Below, one piece after another: positions 11,617 to 24,500 of a DNA stretch of 62,459 nucleotides (its first letter is position 1; each line of letters opens with the position of its first letter). The DNA comes from Sphaeroforma sirkka (taxonomy: Eukaryota; Opisthokonta; Ichthyosporea; Ichthyophonida), in contig LUCW03002210.1 in NCBI GenBank assembly GCA_001586965.3, positions 10,001-72,459 on the forward strand, in the 5' to 3' direction. Position numbers and translations under genes: made by a program. A model generated the notes under the pieces. It did no database searches. It was not told the origin of the DNA and saw only the letters and a list, made by a program, of their open reading frames with translations.

Positions 11617-14600
11617 TTAGCCCCCACTTCTTCTTCTATGCCTGTAATCGCCATCTTTGTCCAAGGATCCTCCACCGTCCCTTGATTCCCGACACTCTTC
11701 TACAGTCTGTGTCTTACGTCTATCGGTATCGTAGGCATAATCTCGGCTGCTCCGATCCACTCTGCTTGTGCGACCAGTTTCGTTTCTCAGCTCTTTGTTA
11801 TAGTGATTCTTCGAGTCCTGCACGATTGTTTTGTCTCTCCGCAAGTCTCGACTCCTAGTTTCAGAATAACCCCTGTAGCCCTCACCACGAGACGCCGTTC
11901 GGCCACTTCGACTGTCTCTGCTCGGCCTCCTCTCTTTACTTCCTCTGCTCTCGCGCCCATTGCTGTCCTCCCATCTCCCCATCTCCCTAGAATTCCTCTG
12001 TCGTTTGGGCGATCGTGTGCACTCAGATTGCTTCCTCACAGGACCTCGGTGGTGCTCCCCATCGATCTCTCCCTCCTCAACTCTCGCTTGTGCTGCATCT
12101 TTAGGCAAATGAATAATTGTTCCGTCTGTCGAGTTTCGAGTCTCAATTGAATGCCGCGGTGCATTTTTACTGCAATCTTTATCCCGATTTTCAATCGAGG
12201 CCCGTTTAGTGCGTTTCCGATCATGGGTGTTATCAGCCACCTCAGTGCCTGGGCGTTTAGTTGAGCGTATCCTGTTCTCAGAGGAGCTCTCTCTGGCTTC
12301 ACGGCTGCTAGAGCCTCCACTGTTTCCTCTCCTAGACGTCTCACAGTGATCCAGAGGACGCGCATCTCTCACCTCAGGGGAAGGTGTGCTGTCACGGCTA
12401 CTGCACCCTCCTCCGCTACAGCTCGAGTGTCTGTTTCTCGTACCAGGAAGGTGTGTGTCTCGCAATGCGGATAGACTCTTGTTTGAACCCCCAGACGATA
12501 ACGCTCTGTAGCCTGCGATTGCGGTCTGAGCCTTAAGGTCGATTTCTGTGTCTTCCAGCATTGCGTTGGAAGGTGCAGGGTGTTTTCTAGAGTACTCGGA
12601 CCAGGGCCTGTCATTTTTCATCAATACACGGTCACGAGCATCGTCCGCTAAATCCTGTTCAAAATGATCATAAGATAAACTGGAGGTGATTGTCTGGCAT
12701 ATAAAAGCTCTTCAGGGAGGGCGAATCTTATTATGAAATTTAAATGTACTCATTGTAGTCAATGACGAAGTGAGTGGCACTTACAACACCGCCTCGTCGA
12801 ATTCCAAATAATAACTCAGGAGGCAGCAGGTATCTATTCTATTTGAGTATCAAGCCGTCCATGTAGTGTCTAGAATTGATCCATGTGTGAACACTCGAGA
12901 CGAAGTCAGTCTTACAAGAACTATACGAACGGGCAACACAGCTTTGTATATTGCATACCTTGAAAATCGATTTCTTCTTGTCTTTTGAAAGCAGCTCAGC
13001 ATTGCCGAGCACCCACATGCAATGCTTCGCCCGAGTGAGCGCGACGTTCAGGCGCCCCACGTCTACACGATCATAAGGAGTCGATTATATATGTTCATTA
13101 ACGAGTGAGCTGTATTTGTGTGTGGGTACATGTAGCATATTCCTTGGTAGTGCGTCCGCCGCTTCTTCCACTTCGCAAAAAGCTTCAAGTACGCCACATA
13201 TAACTATTTTGAATATGAGGCATTTAAAGGAAGCACGCTCCGATGTTTTTTTCGGCATTGATTTACAGCGATTACGTGTCGAAAGAATTTTAGCAGAGGG
13301 CAATACAATCGCATGCAACATGAACTGACCGTTGAGAAATCCGATATTTCCGCTGTGGTTGGCACGCACGCACGAGAAGATGATAATATCCTTTTCCCGA
13401 CCCTAAAAAAGTGATCGATTTGTAGGATAAGCGGTTAGTGGCCAAGCCAGACAAAAAAAGCATTTGAGTAGGAGCGGAAAAGATTCCAATCGTGAGCCGC
13501 AATAGATGTCACATGCTCTTTAGAAACCAAGTGTTCGCTTATCCGCTATTCTTTTGAGAGCAGGCGGTCCTGCACACGGAGACAGATACGTGAAAAGCAT
13601 CTAAATGGGCCTCCCATATACACTCGCCATATCTTCACGATGCGGCAAAACCCAGATATGCAGCACATGCACGAGAGTTGAAACTATCGCATACCTGGTA
13701 CGAATCTACAGAGTCAATTTCTACATGACTCAATATAGCTTCACCGCCGAAGAAGTCGCAGAATAGTCTCCTGATGAGATGTTTTTGGGCTGAATACGGC
13801 GTCACAATACCCACCCTGCCAGAGAATCCAGTCCCTCTGCAGCTCCTACGTTATGAATTTGGTGGGGTGGAGTGGGAGTGATGAGAATTGCATAATGCGA
13901 TGAGCGCATTCTTATCCTAAAGTGTTTTAGTTGTCAGTGTACACAGCATGTGATGATATCAATCAATGCGGTCATATTGGAACCCACGAGTTTCAGTTAC
14001 GAGCGGGTAATATTATTGCATGTGCTGATTACAACAGATGCTGTGAAGGTGCTATGTGATGTATATGATCTGGTGGAAGGAGGCATGGGCGGTCGACAGG
14101 AACAATGAACTGGGTGCTACAGCTGCGATCGGAATAGTGCGTAATATGACAGTGTGCTATTTAGGGCGTCTGTGATGACTGAGGTAGGCAACAGCAAACT
14201 ATTGCAGATCGCGTAGTTAGAATTGTAGAGAAATCGCTGGAAAATGATAAGTGCCTTGCACTTCCAAATTTGCACTAATTTGGAGTTTCGTACGAATCCA
14301 ACATCCTACTAGCAGAGAGTAAATTAATTGTGGACCATGATAGTGCTAATGTATTACCAAAATCAACCAGATATCCGGGGTCAACGCACTAAACAAAGCG
14401 AAAAGGTATAGAGCGTTTTAATCTCATGGTATACTGTGACCCTATGTATTTTGTCACGTCCACATTCCATTGCGTTCGATTAACTAAACATATGTTGTCG
14501 TCGCTGCTGATATATGAAAAGGATTCCTAAGTACCCCAACAAACAAAGAGAGTAAAGATATACACCCACCCTTAGCACAGATACTGGTATTAATGAGAAA

Positions 14601-17600
14601 ATTATTTCAACACGAGTTCACGGACAAGAACACCCGCACGATATAGCAAGCTACTTTTAGCAACAAAAACGAACTTCCATTTTTTGTGATCTTAGTAACC
14701 AAACATGCATAAAGCATGACCAACTATACTGACACATAGAAACGATCACTTACATGCAGACCCACACGAAGAGGGCCAGGGTATCATTCGCCTCCTCTTC
14801 ATTGATATAACTGCCGTGCACATTTCGTTCTATGCCATCCACATTGGCAAACATGTACGGCCCAAACACTTTCTGGTACACCGGCCTCCCGGTGTGCGTA
14901 GAGGAGTGGTTTGTTAGCTGCCCTTCATAAAATTGCTTCGATGGAAAGGAGGCGATCTCAGGATGCATGCGATACTGCACCGTCAGTAGCTCCACGGGAC
15001 TGTGGCAGGTGATTGAGCATTGGGTTTAGATCTTACGATATATGAATCATGCATGAACGTATTGAGAGAAACGTATTGTTCCATGATGTGGACGACCATT
15101 GTTGTGATGCATATTTAATTAGAAGTAGGGGAAGTTCATGCCGACAGGAATTTGAGGTTGTATCTCTGGACACAAGTGTGTGGAATGAAGTGTGATCAGC
15201 AGGGACTGGCATAAGCCACCAGAGAAGAGAACACATCAGTTTTCAAATGTTTATGATACGTACCTGTGCTTATTCTCTGACTGCTGAAGGAAATACAACT
15301 GCATCCTTCTGAACATGCTGCGCTCGTATCCTAACTCCCTGCATTGCAATCAGATGACTCATGATTGAGCGGTCGACAACTCCATGGTGTAAGCTACCTT
15401 CGGTAGAACCATGAAACACATGTATGTGTATATCATACTCAAATGTGCAAACAAGACACCAAACCGAAGAACGATACCAACGTGATATGTGAGAAATCGT
15501 ATACTTCACATAATTATGTGAGCTTCACATACTTAGAGATCTTGGATTGGACTGTGGCTGGCAGCTGATTGGGGTCGCCCACCATGACGCATTTGCGTCC
15601 GTTATGCTGCAGTGCAATTAGCACATCCAGTTCTGTAGACTGCGCTGCCTCATCAATGACCGTAAACCTGTGCGCGAGTGTTGATATCATAAGTGTATGA
15701 GCTCAAGCAATAGAGCGGACACAGACGTTAAATGATTTCTGAAGGAGCAATGATGAGGTCGAATAGAGTCATGGTAGTAACGTCAGGGCGTGCACAGGGA
15801 CATTTTGATTGAACATCACACGCCAGCATTAAGTATATACATTGTGACCATTTTGAGACAGATTCAGTAGCACGTTAGTATCCTTGATACGTCACATCCT
15901 GTATGAAAGCAAATAAACAGTGCGAGAGAGGCCACTTCTACCAACAGAATACAACAATTTTATCTTGACAGAAATCATACCCGATATCGATGCGCGCCCT
16001 TACATACGCATCATTCCCGGATCCTATGTCATGCAGTAGAAAAGTGTGTCACGATTATGTGCGTGTGAAATACTGGCAGAGAAAACGGTACACAGGACCT
16101 AATGGCGGGCGCTGAAAACAAACACCGACAGCGTTCATAGTTTGTAGTTCAAGTACGACACCCCAGAACCTTGGGCCCAACTTGGAAAAGAATAGCTCAG
16201 GATTATTGTGAAGCTGGAACTTGGCAAATTGATATTTGACACGCAGACAGATGGGATATTAAAGTATAGCGGATAAGAGCCATTAGGTACTGTACAAAAT
16301 CGACACACCACGCACCGTTCAATGTGGTTGCTAGGATCTCTGCATCCTCCAGTATGGCAACTTTCTCTTGTTCGCGTAACCTACCCATATCTCTGTACAT
16401 TTTCTCCCGCGCTGTCTTCGCTGTTATATATGTGGTTTTCGCGCTGCAATATATGTCAAAAGTCAAAAGTCAAAAGAGTCAAAAGATGAGCGCGTGTCCA
16501 GTATATATGACCTGCTGGAGATTGGCATAGATCAGTCTACAGCTAGCAATTAGTATGCGTACAATAACAAAATTCTTGAACAAGAGCATGGTCTGCCATA
16601 AATACAGGCGCTACGAGGTACATAACAAACTACAAGACACATCATATGGTTTAAATGAGCAACGTACCAGGTTGCGTGAGTACTATGCATCTTGTAGGAG
16701 GACTAAGCAGGTACTTGGAAAACCTATACAAGTACACTGAAGTACCTCAAAACTACGACGACAACGTGTACAATGACAATCGAAACAATGCATGCCTTGG
16801 CCATTTCTGACATAGGTATTATACTACACTGCGTAGCTATCAGTTCAAAAATGTACACATATCTAATAGCTTCATAATATTGGTTGACTTTGAATAGCCT
16901 ACGAATTCAATAAAAATAATGAGTATCCAACTTGACACAATGATGACGGAACCCCACGTACAAATGCGAATATTTTCCCTTTTTTTTCAAATCACCTTCC
17001 ATACCCCACACAAGCGAAACGCAGAGACATGAATCATGACGCAGAGCATAACTCCCTTCTTCCTTGAAGCCAGAAGATAGTTTACTTAAATTGACAGTAA
17101 GAAGAGCTCACACACCCGATTATGAACCATGCAATGTAGGTACAGTATATAATAACTGTTTAGAGATCACCCACTTACTCTTGCTGTGCTTTGCTAAGCG
17201 CGATCCATTGAGTGTCACTCTGATGACCGGAAGTACTGCATGGAGCACAGAAAGTGATAATTTGAGTCACGGCATAAAGTGAAGCAGTAGACGAAAGACA
17301 AAGTTATGAAGGCGTACTTACTAGAGTATACAAACACTTGCGTGTCCCACACACGTTTGTACATCTCATAAATTATCTGTTACACCCCCAGCATCCCATG
17401 CCAAATTTGAAAAGAATTTACTGAAACCAACGACAGCTAACAAGGTACAAACAATACGAACACCCTCAAGGGTCTGTACATGCGTATGCAATATGCGCAT
17501 CTTAAATATGATATGGATGTCATCAGCTCGTTATTTGGAATATTCGAATATGGTTCTGTTCAACGGACTTACCAATTCTCCTTGAGGTAGGAAAGCCGTT

Positions 17601-18523
17601 CGTTGGTGAGGCGTTTCGCATCACTGTGTAGTTTCCCTTTTTCTTTCTGTAGTTCATTGAGGGCTTCCAACTTCTTTTTCAGCGCGTCGAGCGGTACCTT
17701 TGCCTGTGCGGAATATCTCAAAAATGTGTCAATATGCCTATGCAAATATGCATTTCTGAAAGCGTGTGCTTGTGTAACAAAGCATGTTAGCGTGAAGGCA
17801 TGGAGGTATGTAACATTGTTTCAACGTTTAAACATGAACACGTATATACACACGCGTATGCATAGTGGTAAATGATGCCCCCATCTGTGGATAGATAATG
17901 CTCATATGACGAATAAATTGAATACTGTGCACAAAAACAGAATCAAATATTTTAGAATTGACCAGCTCCATATCTTGTTTATCAGACATACCAGTGTATT
18001 CCAGGATCTTGACATTACCCGTTCATCCATCTTTCTCTCATCGCCGACTCTCACGATGACTGGATGCTTTATATCTGTACCCATGTCGAGGCCCTGATAT
18101 GGTTTGGATACCCAGGAATGTGCAACTCAGATTGACCCCAATGAGAACAGCAGTTCGTCGATGGCAATTCACGACATATCACACATATATACGCAGATTA
18201 CTGACATGTAACACACATACACACATACTCATAAACTACCAAGCGCTCATCCTACGTATTTTATACCGAAACACGTGACACTGAGACACACTCCCATAAA
18301 TACGCGGAAAACATACCTACAAAGGAATAGAAACATACTTATACTATGTACACACTCAATTACATAGTCATACCACATCAAGGATACGCCGGACGACCTC
18401 ATCCACAGCTGCATTCGATGGCGCACACAGCAGCACACGCGGCTTGTGAGGTAGATATGGCTGTTTGAAATACGCGGCCAGTAAACCTAGGATGGTGCGC
18501 GTTTTGCCTGTACCCGGAGGTCC
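11617..18523 (-). CDS. SETX: SETX exons 35-46: helicase core and Arg/Ser-rich tail
   Basis: Exons: 18374-18523, 17992-18093, 17573-17703, 16316-16443, 15981-16023, 15533-15667, 15264-15338, 14754-14999, 13695-13845, 13330-13402, 12959-13062, 11617-12654. Motif I GPPGTGKTRT opens exon 35, followed by APSNAAVDE. Exon 37 is a charged coiled-coil insert typical of Upf1-like helicases. Motif II FTVIDEAAQ and motif III GDPNQLP are in exon 40, motif IV TVQYRMHP in exon 42, motif V split over exons 43-44, and motif VI NVALTRAKH in exon 45. Exon 46 alone encodes the 345-residue disordered tail, rich in Arg, Ser, Asp and Glu. All catalytic motifs look intact, so an active enzyme is expected. Confidence 0.9.
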
Positions 18524-21500
18524 CTGCGAAAAGAATAACATGTAGACATTTACTCAAGGGATGGAGTGTGGCTTTATATCACTTTGAACATTGCTTGGAT
18601 GATAAACACGGAGGCCAACAACACTGAGAAAAACAGATCAATTAAAGAGTATGCTATATATGGCTTTGGTTATGTCTCGCCCACTTCTTGTTGTAACAGA
18701 TAACTACACCTCGAAACAGCTAACAGGCGCATGGGGTACCCATGTAACTGGGCACATCTACGTCACACCAGCTATTTGCCCAAACATACACGGAACAACT
18801 GTACTAGTGCATATCACTACATACGACAGATACATGGAGCGACCATTACGTGGATGTGATTACTTGTGTGAGACTTGTTCACATATGCTCACATCCACAC
18901 GCTAGAACAATTTGTCTACTCACACATTCAGAGAGCATTTATCTCTCTCTCCCCTCTCTCGCCAATTATATTCATACCTGAATCATAGTAATGCCATCGT
19001 GTGCAATCGAATTGCGGATGGCTTGTAACTGTGGTCTGTTATACTGCTGGTGGCGGCGGTTGGCGAGATGGCTGGTCGCCTCGTGTGCGATAGCATCCCC
19101 TCGAAGAGCCATTGCCGGCAGTTTTGGTTTGATCACACAGTTGATCAGAGGTGAATTACCTGCAAATATATATATCACCAATAGAAAGGTGTCAAAAGTA
19201 GGCAGCGATATAACTTTACGATGGGTAAAAAAGAGCGCACAAGTTCTAATCAAAGTGCTTGCTGTCTAAGAGGACAGTATTACCTGAGGTGCTGAATGAG
19301 ATATACATCTGTCCACAAATACGAGAGTTCCGTTCACCGGGAAATACCGACAATACTAATCAAACATTATGTTGGCACGTACCACCAAACACACACTACA
19401 AAGAAAATAATCGGCTCTACATAAATTGCCAAAAACGCAGACAAACTCATTCAGTGACATATCAGCCCAAGCCCAAGGAGCAACACCGGCGCAAGTACCG
19501 CAGTTGACCAGTGCCTGGTATTGCCGGATGATTGGTCTGATGTTCGCCAGTTTGGACACATGATAGTCCTGATTTAACCGGAAGTTTCCGGTCAGGGTGC
19601 CCACACGAAACGTCTTCTCCATCTCGGCGTCTGTGTGCACCGAGGATTTAAAGGAGTATAAAAAGATCTGTATGTTCATGTCCCCATCGGGAGGCGATAG
19701 TGGATGTTTTCGTTTTCGACCCATCGGTCAAGACATACAAATCAATGACAATGTGATATAAACTATTGACCTAATTTGAGTAATATGCTTGTATATGGTG
19801 TAACGTGCACTGCTGTCGGCAACCCTCGCCATTGACATCATCTATGCAAGTACTGTCAAATATCGTCGTCTACATGTATATCTTAATACAATTGATATAT
19901 ACAATCGATTCGCCACGACAAAATTACCCTAATGAGCAGCTCACAATGGTTGTATCACATGGGAATGTCCAAATTTTATTGCGTAATTTAAGCTTGCCAT
20001 TCGCGTAGGCAAACACACGCACAAATATGGGGTACATACTGTAGTGAAGTTTGACTACAAGGAACTTGTCTTTGTCACCTTTCCATCTGGGAGTTTCTTG
20101 CACTAATCCAAGAAGGTGTGGAGGCACTCCAGACGGTCGATCTATTACGCGTGACGCAGCAGTTCCGCTGTATTGTTTATGAACAACGGTGTGATGTTAG
20201 TGCGTACGCGATCACAAAATATATATAAGATAAAAATAGCAGAACGCATATACACGCTTTAGAAACAGATTTGGATAACTTACATGCAATGATAGTGAAC
20301 CATTTATTTAATTTGTAGTTGAGGAACAAGAGTGTACAATCAATAGCAGATAAGGGTCAGATACTTTGGCGCTTTGAAAATACCACTGTTGATCGAGTTC
20401 GTTTCTATCATGAACACATTCGAGAATGTTGCTACACCTGCCTAAGCGTGTATAAATGTAATCACTGTGAGCCGTGAAACACGCGCTGATGCCCTCTGGT
20501 AGTGAGCAGACACACTTGCTACTTTTTTGACAGCCCGTCCCAATATACCGGACTGACTTCAGTCATATACCGGAATGCGGGACAAAAAACACTGCACTTG
20601 ATAAGACTTACGACAGAAATGTACTTTGGGTCTACCACTATAAAATTTTCCAGAAATCAGCATGTGTTGATCCCCACATGCGCACACCCTTCAAAATATA
20701 TGGCATATTTACTTCTCAAAACTTTTACATACTCTGCATTCGTCTTGGGTGGTCTACTGATTACCACCACATCATCAACCCCATACTCGCAGTCGATTAT
20801 GGCCTGGCTGGCCGCAAAGCGGAGAAGCCAGAACTCGCCGTCTCTTCTGATGTCTGTGAAAAAAAAAACCTTAATTTATTCCTCATATGAAGTGCTACCC
20901 GCCCTTGAATAACTCCGATAAATTGCTGTGCAAGTTTTTCTGTTAAATAGAGATAAGCAGGAAGAGTACCATGTAAAAATACCAGAAAAAAATATGTACG
21001 CTGTTTCTATGCACATATCTGAGGCGAATGTTCAATTTTGACCTCAAGGCTAACTTAGAATCGAGACTAGATCCGGTAAAATATTATCTATTAGAATTCA
21101 TAAATAGTTACAAAGGGGAAAGGCCGATCATACCTCCAAGACAGAAGCCATCGTTACCAAATATTCGTTCACTCCTGAAGTCAGAGTCATTTCTAAGTGA
21201 ATCAGCAAACTCAACCTGCAAAGCAGCAATTGTGGACACAATTGAAATGTGAGTGACACAACGGGCGAACCATTGAATCGTCCGATAATTAACTGATTAT
21301 ATTCTGACATGAAATTATTAAACCAGTGAGAACTATGGCCTAACAGAATGCCAAACGGTGAGTGTACTCGATTGTCTTCTCTAATCGAAATGCAAGAGTT
21401 ACGCAGATAAGCAGAACCACAATATCCAAGGGTTACTTTTATGAGCCCATACGAAACTACAAAACAGGCACATGGAGATTTTTGTGATTGATTTAGTCAA

Positions 21501-24500
21501 TATTTTAGGGTTTTTTGGCTAGGGTTTGATATCTAATAGAATCACTAGCGCTGGCGATGATAAAGGTATATCAAGGCCTACTGCAACACTTCAGTCGATG
21601 ACCGACTTATATCGAAATGAACATAATACAAATCCAGGGTTACAGCCAGGCGAAATATTCCAATACTCGGGAGAGCTGAAGAGCATACACAGCTCGTGGA
21701 CTATACTTAAATGAGTCGAGGAAAAGATATGACACCACAATTAAACAAAAATAGAACAGGAAACGATACTTCAATTTTCAAACACGCTTACGATCAGAAA
21801 TGGAGTGAAGATCCTCCTGTAGTGCGCGTAGTCGTCGAAGGCCAAAGGGATTACATCCTTCGGCTTGTCGTCCTTGACTACCAACTGAGTCAAACTGTCG
21901 TCCTTGTCTGCCTTCCGCAAATGCCACATCAGCACTGTATGTCAAGGCATCAGTACTATCGGGTGAGATCTATAGTACGCAGCTATAGACCAAGTATAAC
22001 TATGGTATAAACATAACTATAACTATGGTATATGTGTAGCTATCACTATGGTATATACTAAGCTATAACTATAGTATATACATAGCTATAACTATCGTAT
22101 ATGCTTAGCTGTAACTATGATATATACATAGCCATAACTATGATGTATACATAGCTATAACTGTGGTATATACATAGCTATCACTATGGTATATTGATCA
22201 TCCTCTTTTACTTTCCGCAGGTGCCACATCAATACTGAATATAGGTAGAAACAAACTCCGTTGGAGCACCGTAGTTCAACATCCTACCAACAGGATTGGT
22301 ATTCATAACGGTTGTTATTACAAAGGCTATCTCCCATACTTTGTGTAAAATTCACGCAATCCACAATAAGATCAAACCAACGAAACTCCAACACGGGTAT
22401 TACTCACATCTCCACCCACGTCTCACCTTGTTTGAAAAGATCAACAATGACCAACGTAGATTCAGGTTTAGTAACCATCGCTGGCCTCTCTTTCTGAACT
22501 AGTTTGGGCGTTGAAGGCAGCTCAACCACAGTAACCTTTGCACCTTTTCGACTCCAAGTCGTAAGAGCTTTGGCTAATCTGTCCTCCTGGGGTTTACCGG
22601 AGAAACTGCCCCCGAATGATCTCAACTATAGCAAAGAATGCAACGCTTAAAAGTGAGTAGGAAACAAGTGTCTATAAAATAAATCTTGTGAATACATCTA
22701 GTGCACAAACTCAATCATTAAACTGATTTTCAAGCTCAAATGCTAAGCGTTCTACGCCATATGACACCCATATATCGCAAGGCCACACTCCAAACCTTTG
22801 TAGGAGCCCCTTTAGAGAATGTGAGATCAGGGACTGTAGGGGGTGTTGGAGCGGTGACAGTTGGTTGCTTGAGCCCTTGTTCCTCGAGTCGGGCAGGGGC
22901 TGAGATCGCTTTGGGCAATTCATTACTGTATTAAGCGATGATTTTTAAGTCAATTCATTACTGTATCAAGTGACAATTCGTACAGGTCAAGCAAAGGGCC
23001 AGGATCCGCGAGGAAATCGTGTCGCACATTACACTGAAATGAATCACCCAGATTCTCAAATACCGTCCAGCGAGCAGACAAGAACATAGCAACGCGCTCA
23101 AACCGTTGTTGGCAACGAAACACCGCTAGTTTATACATACAAAACCAGTGCGCACGATTCATATTCACACTTTCTCGTTCGAATCACTTACTCTTCCGAT
23201 TCTCCGAAGTCCGCGAATCTCGAAAGCAGAGAGGGCTGGGCATATTTGGTAGACCGTCTGGCAGCTGCTTGAAACCCAGAAGTTCCGAACATCCTGTGCA
23301 GGCAGCAGAACAGATGAGACTCTCAGCTGACTTTTCAAGAATTGATCTATCAAACGTGTGTCCAACAACAGGCTAAGATGCAGATTAAAGCATTCAATGC
23401 CAATCAATTCCAAAATAATTCACGTGTTAAGTACATATATATGATTTGTTGGCTCACCTGTGCGAGCCCAGTGCATCCCTAGCGGTAGTGATTCCGACTG
23501 CGCTGTTTTTGTTTTTGGCACTGGACTTTTTTCTTAGCACGTCTAAAAGGTTTTTCTTTTTCTTCTTAGCAGGCGCCTTTCTAGTTGCCGCGGACCCGTT
23601 ACTTGTTTTGTACACATCATATTTACCTGCGCATGTTCAAACGGCACGATAGTTGTTTTTTATATCGAACTGGTGCATTTGGGTTGGGCACTCGTCGGAA
23701 GCATGTGTTTATAACCTCAATTTGAATTAACGTGTATTTAGTTGAGTCTCGTAGACGCTTGTGTGGAAAATACCAATAAATGAATTGTCGCGTGTACCCT
23801 CACGGTGACCTACATACATATGTGCACCATTCAACTGACACAAGATGTTGCGCCAATGGCAACGCTATCTGTTAGACCATAAATACTTTTGCGATAGTCA
23901 ATAATATAGACCTGGAATATTGGTAGCAACCTTCTCTCACATGTCTGTTATATAAACAATTGTATTAGACAATCACAGCAGCTAGGAGCACTTGACATAC
24001 ACCGGTAACTTGGCGGGAAGACATATGTAGTGGATACATTTACCTTCATTACTAACATTCAACTTAATCTTGCCTCAATACTGTTGCATGCCCGTATTAG
24101 TACCTTTTTCTAGACTTGTGCTTTTGCTTGCAGCTTGGCAAATTCTAGAATGTCGTGGATCGGGTTGCGGCCCAAAAAGTGCACTGAATATGTATAACTG
24201 ACTCTCATACTATATATTTTTATACTCTCAAACACGCCCACATAAACCTGTACTGTCATAATTATCTGCATAGAAACACATACTGATTCTTTTGGTCTCC
24301 AGCATTTTAGGTAATGTGAGTGGAGCTGGCAGTGGGGCCACATCACTCGCTGAGGTGGTTGTAGGTGACGACGAACCAGACCGTACAGTATAGGCCTTGG
24401 CACGTTGTCGCGTACCTGCGTCACACACAGTGAGTTCAAGTTACAGCATGAGTGGATGTGCGCCTGAGTAAAAAACATACCGGTGCGAGAATGTAAGCAC

